DNA from: Clostridia bacterium | GTDB taxonomy: Bacteria; Bacillota; Clostridia; Oscillospirales; CAG-272 | NCBI GenBank assembly: GCA_029010655.1 | Contig: JAQXKW010000258.1 | Span: forward strand, 1 to 14,822 | DNA: 14,822 bases | Direction: 5' to 3' | Made by a program: the position numbers and the translations under genes | In this document: piece by piece, positions 13,335-14,822 of the stretch | How positions within the stretch are numbered: position 1 is the first letter of the stretch | Layout of the letters: each line of letters opens with the position of its first letter | The notes under the pieces: model-generated | The model's input: only the letters and a program-made list of their open reading frames with translations | What the model was told of the DNA's origin: nothing | Database searches by the model: none

Positions 13335-14822
13335 ATGGATATTTTTAATGTACTGTCAATGATAGGCGGCTTGTGTCTGTTTTTGTTCGGCATGAGCATT
13401 ATGGGACAGGCTTTGGAGCGGCGTGCTGGAAACGGGCTTCGCACCATTTTAGGAAAGCTGACGGGCAGTAAGGTGGCGGGGCTTCTGACGGGCATCGGCG
13501 TTACTGCCATTATTCAAAGCTCCTCCGCCACCACGGTTATGGTTGTGGGCTTTGTAAACTCAGGGCTTATGACCCTGAAGCAATCCATATATGTAATAAT
13601 GGGAGCCAATATCGGCACAACCATTACCGCATGGATTCTCAGCTTAGCCGGAATTGACAGCGGCAACGTGTGGGTAAGGCTCTTAAAGCCCTCCTCCTTT
13701 ACGCCCGTACTTGCCCTTATCGGAATTGTATTATATTTGTTCTGCAAAAGAGATAAAAAGAGGGACACGGGACTGATTCTTTTAGGCTTTGCAACGCTTA
13801 TGTTCGGCATGGAGGCTATGTCGGGCGCAGTTTCGGGTCTTAAAAACATTCCCGAATTTCAGCAGTTGTTCCTGTTGTTCACAAACCCCATTTTAGGCGT
13901 TCTTGTGGGCGCGGCGCTGACGGCAATAATCCAGTCAAGCTCCGCATCAGTCGGTATTCTTCAGGCGCTTGCTTCTACGGGCGCCGTCACCTACGGTGCC
14001 GCCATCCCGATTATTATGGGACAGAATATCGGCACCTGCGTTACCGCTCTTATTTCCTCCGTAGGTGCAAACAAAAACGCAAAGCGTGCCGCCATGGTTC
14101 ACCTTTCCTTCAATGTAATGGGAACCGCCGTTTGGCTGTCCGTCTTCTGCGTCATAAAGGCATTATTCGCCCCCCTGCTTCTCAGCCAGTCGGCTTCCCT
14201 TATGGGAATTGCCGTAGCGCACACGGTGTTTAACGTATTGTGCACCCTGCTGATGCTCCCTATGGGAGGCGTTCTGGAAAAGCTGGTTTGCAGAATTATT
14301 CCCGACGGAACGGAACAGGAAAAGAAATCGGAGCTTGACGAGCGTCTTTTGGCAACTCCCGCATTAGCGCTTCAGCAATGCAGAAACGTTGCCTTCGAAA
14401 TGGCTGAAACTGCAATTTCCGCCATGAAGGACTCTATCAGCTCCTTTACAAGCTACAAAAAATCCACCGCCGAGCAGATACGCTCAAGTGAGGAGCGGTG
14501 CGACCATTATGAGGATATTCTCGGCACATACCTTGTTCGGCTCAGCGCCGCAAAAATGGCGCAAAGCGAAAGCGAGGAGGCTACCGCATTGCTTAAATCA
14601 ATAGGAGATTTTGAGCGGATTTCCGACCACGCCGTAAACATTCTGGAATCGGCGGAGGAGCTGAGACAAAAAAATCTGTCGCTGACAGAGGAGGCGTTGA
14701 CGGAATACGACACTATTTCGTCGGCGGTTACCGAGGTGCTTGAGCTGTCTCTCGCCGCCTTCAAAAACAACGACACAAACAGCGCAGTATGCGTTGAGCC
14801 TCTTGAGCAGGTTATTGACGAT
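13335..14822 (+). CDS. Na+/phosphate cotransporter (NptA/PNaS family) with PhoU-like tail, 3' end outside window
   Basis: The first 496 codons are visible; the frame is still open at the right edge (family members usually run to about 540-600 residues). The membrane part (1-310) is two inverted repeats, each with the Na+/phosphate motif QSSSA (61-65 and 200-204) followed by a GxNIGT motif (90-95, MGANIGT; 229-234, MGQNIGT). About eight hydrophobic segments are seen. After a charged linker (320-340) comes a helical PhoU-like domain with GDFERISDHAVNI (424-436), close to the PhoU motif in the gene just upstream. It would take up phosphate with sodium, a lower-affinity complement to Pst. ATG 13335 follows a modest AGCGGG site and fits the promoter at 13296. 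Its own PHO-like promoter puts it in the same regulon but as a separate unit. Confidence 0.9.
   Translation, partial: MDIFNVLSMIGGLCLFLFGMSIMGQALERRAGNGLRTILGKLTGSKVAGLLTGIGVTAIIQSSSATTVMVVGFVNSGLMTLKQSIYVIMGANIGTTITAWILSLAGIDSGNVWVRLLKPSSFTPVLALIGIVLYLFCKRDKKRDTGLILLGFATLMFGMEAMSGAVSGLKNIPEFQQLFLLFTNPILGVLVGAALTAIIQSSSASVGILQALASTGAVTYGAAIPIIMGQNIGTCVTALISSVGANKNAKRAAMVHLSFNVMGTAVWLSVFCVIKALFAPLLLSQSASLMGIAVAHTVFNVLCTLLMLPMGGVLEKLVCRIIPDGTEQEKKSELDERLLATPALALQQCRNVAFEMAETAISAMKDSISSFTSYKKSTAEQIRSSEERCDHYEDILGTYLVRLSAAKMAQSESEEATALLKSIGDFERISDHAVNILESAEELRQKNLSLTEEALTEYDTISSAVTEVLELSLAAFKNNDTNSAVCVEPLEQVIDD

Overview
The window is about 14.8 kb of mid-GC DNA from a Firmicute, most likely a gut-type clostridium (class Clostridia, perhaps Oscillospirales). 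This rests on consensus sigma-A promoters, GGAGG-type ribosome sites, compact operons with ATGA overlaps, hairpin-rich intergenic repeats, a lipobox PstS and Gram-positive style two-component proteins. The taxonomic call is inference; there is no rRNA or marker gene here.

Layout. At 1-1003 is the 3' end of a ComEC/Rec2-like competence gene whose metallo-beta-lactamase-type tail has lost most of its metal ligands. A near-consensus promoter then drives a two-gene ABC-2 type exporter (1152-2959). A terminator follows, leading into an unusual array of small hairpins separated by short repeated 9-mers (3065-3317). From 3338 onward almost everything concerns phosphate. There is a PhoB-PhoR two-component pair overlapping a small HD-domain hydrolase gene (3418-6411), then a bidirectional terminator shared with a convergent, solitary GH36 alpha-galactosidase gene on the minus strand (6606-8765). 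The pstS-pstC-pstA-pstB-phoU operon follows (8962-13047), then a repeat-rich intergenic stretch. The window ends inside a Na+/phosphate cotransporter gene with a PhoU-like tail (13335 to the edge).

How the genes work together. PhoR would sense phosphate limitation, through the membrane and probably through PhoU and the Pst transporter, and phosphorylate PhoB. PhoB would then activate the phosphate genes. Three intergenic regions (before phoB, pstS and the cotransporter) carry the same element: TTAC(A/T) units on an 11-bp period, at fixed spacing, just upstream of a -10 box and without a normal -35. The pstS and cotransporter copies also share CGGTAAC-NN-ATTTGAT at identical spacing. This is a candidate PHO box for this lineage, visible directly in the sequence.

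Most notable observations. (1) PstS is circularly permuted: the half that is normally C-terminal comes first, directly after the lipoprotein signal, and the normally N-terminal half ends the protein. (2) The three-copy PHO-box element. (3) The hairpin/9-mer array in front of phoB. (4) The HD hydrolase gene translationally linked to phoR. (5) The degenerate ComEC tail. I see no CRISPR array, phage, transposase or clearly novel multi-gene defence system.
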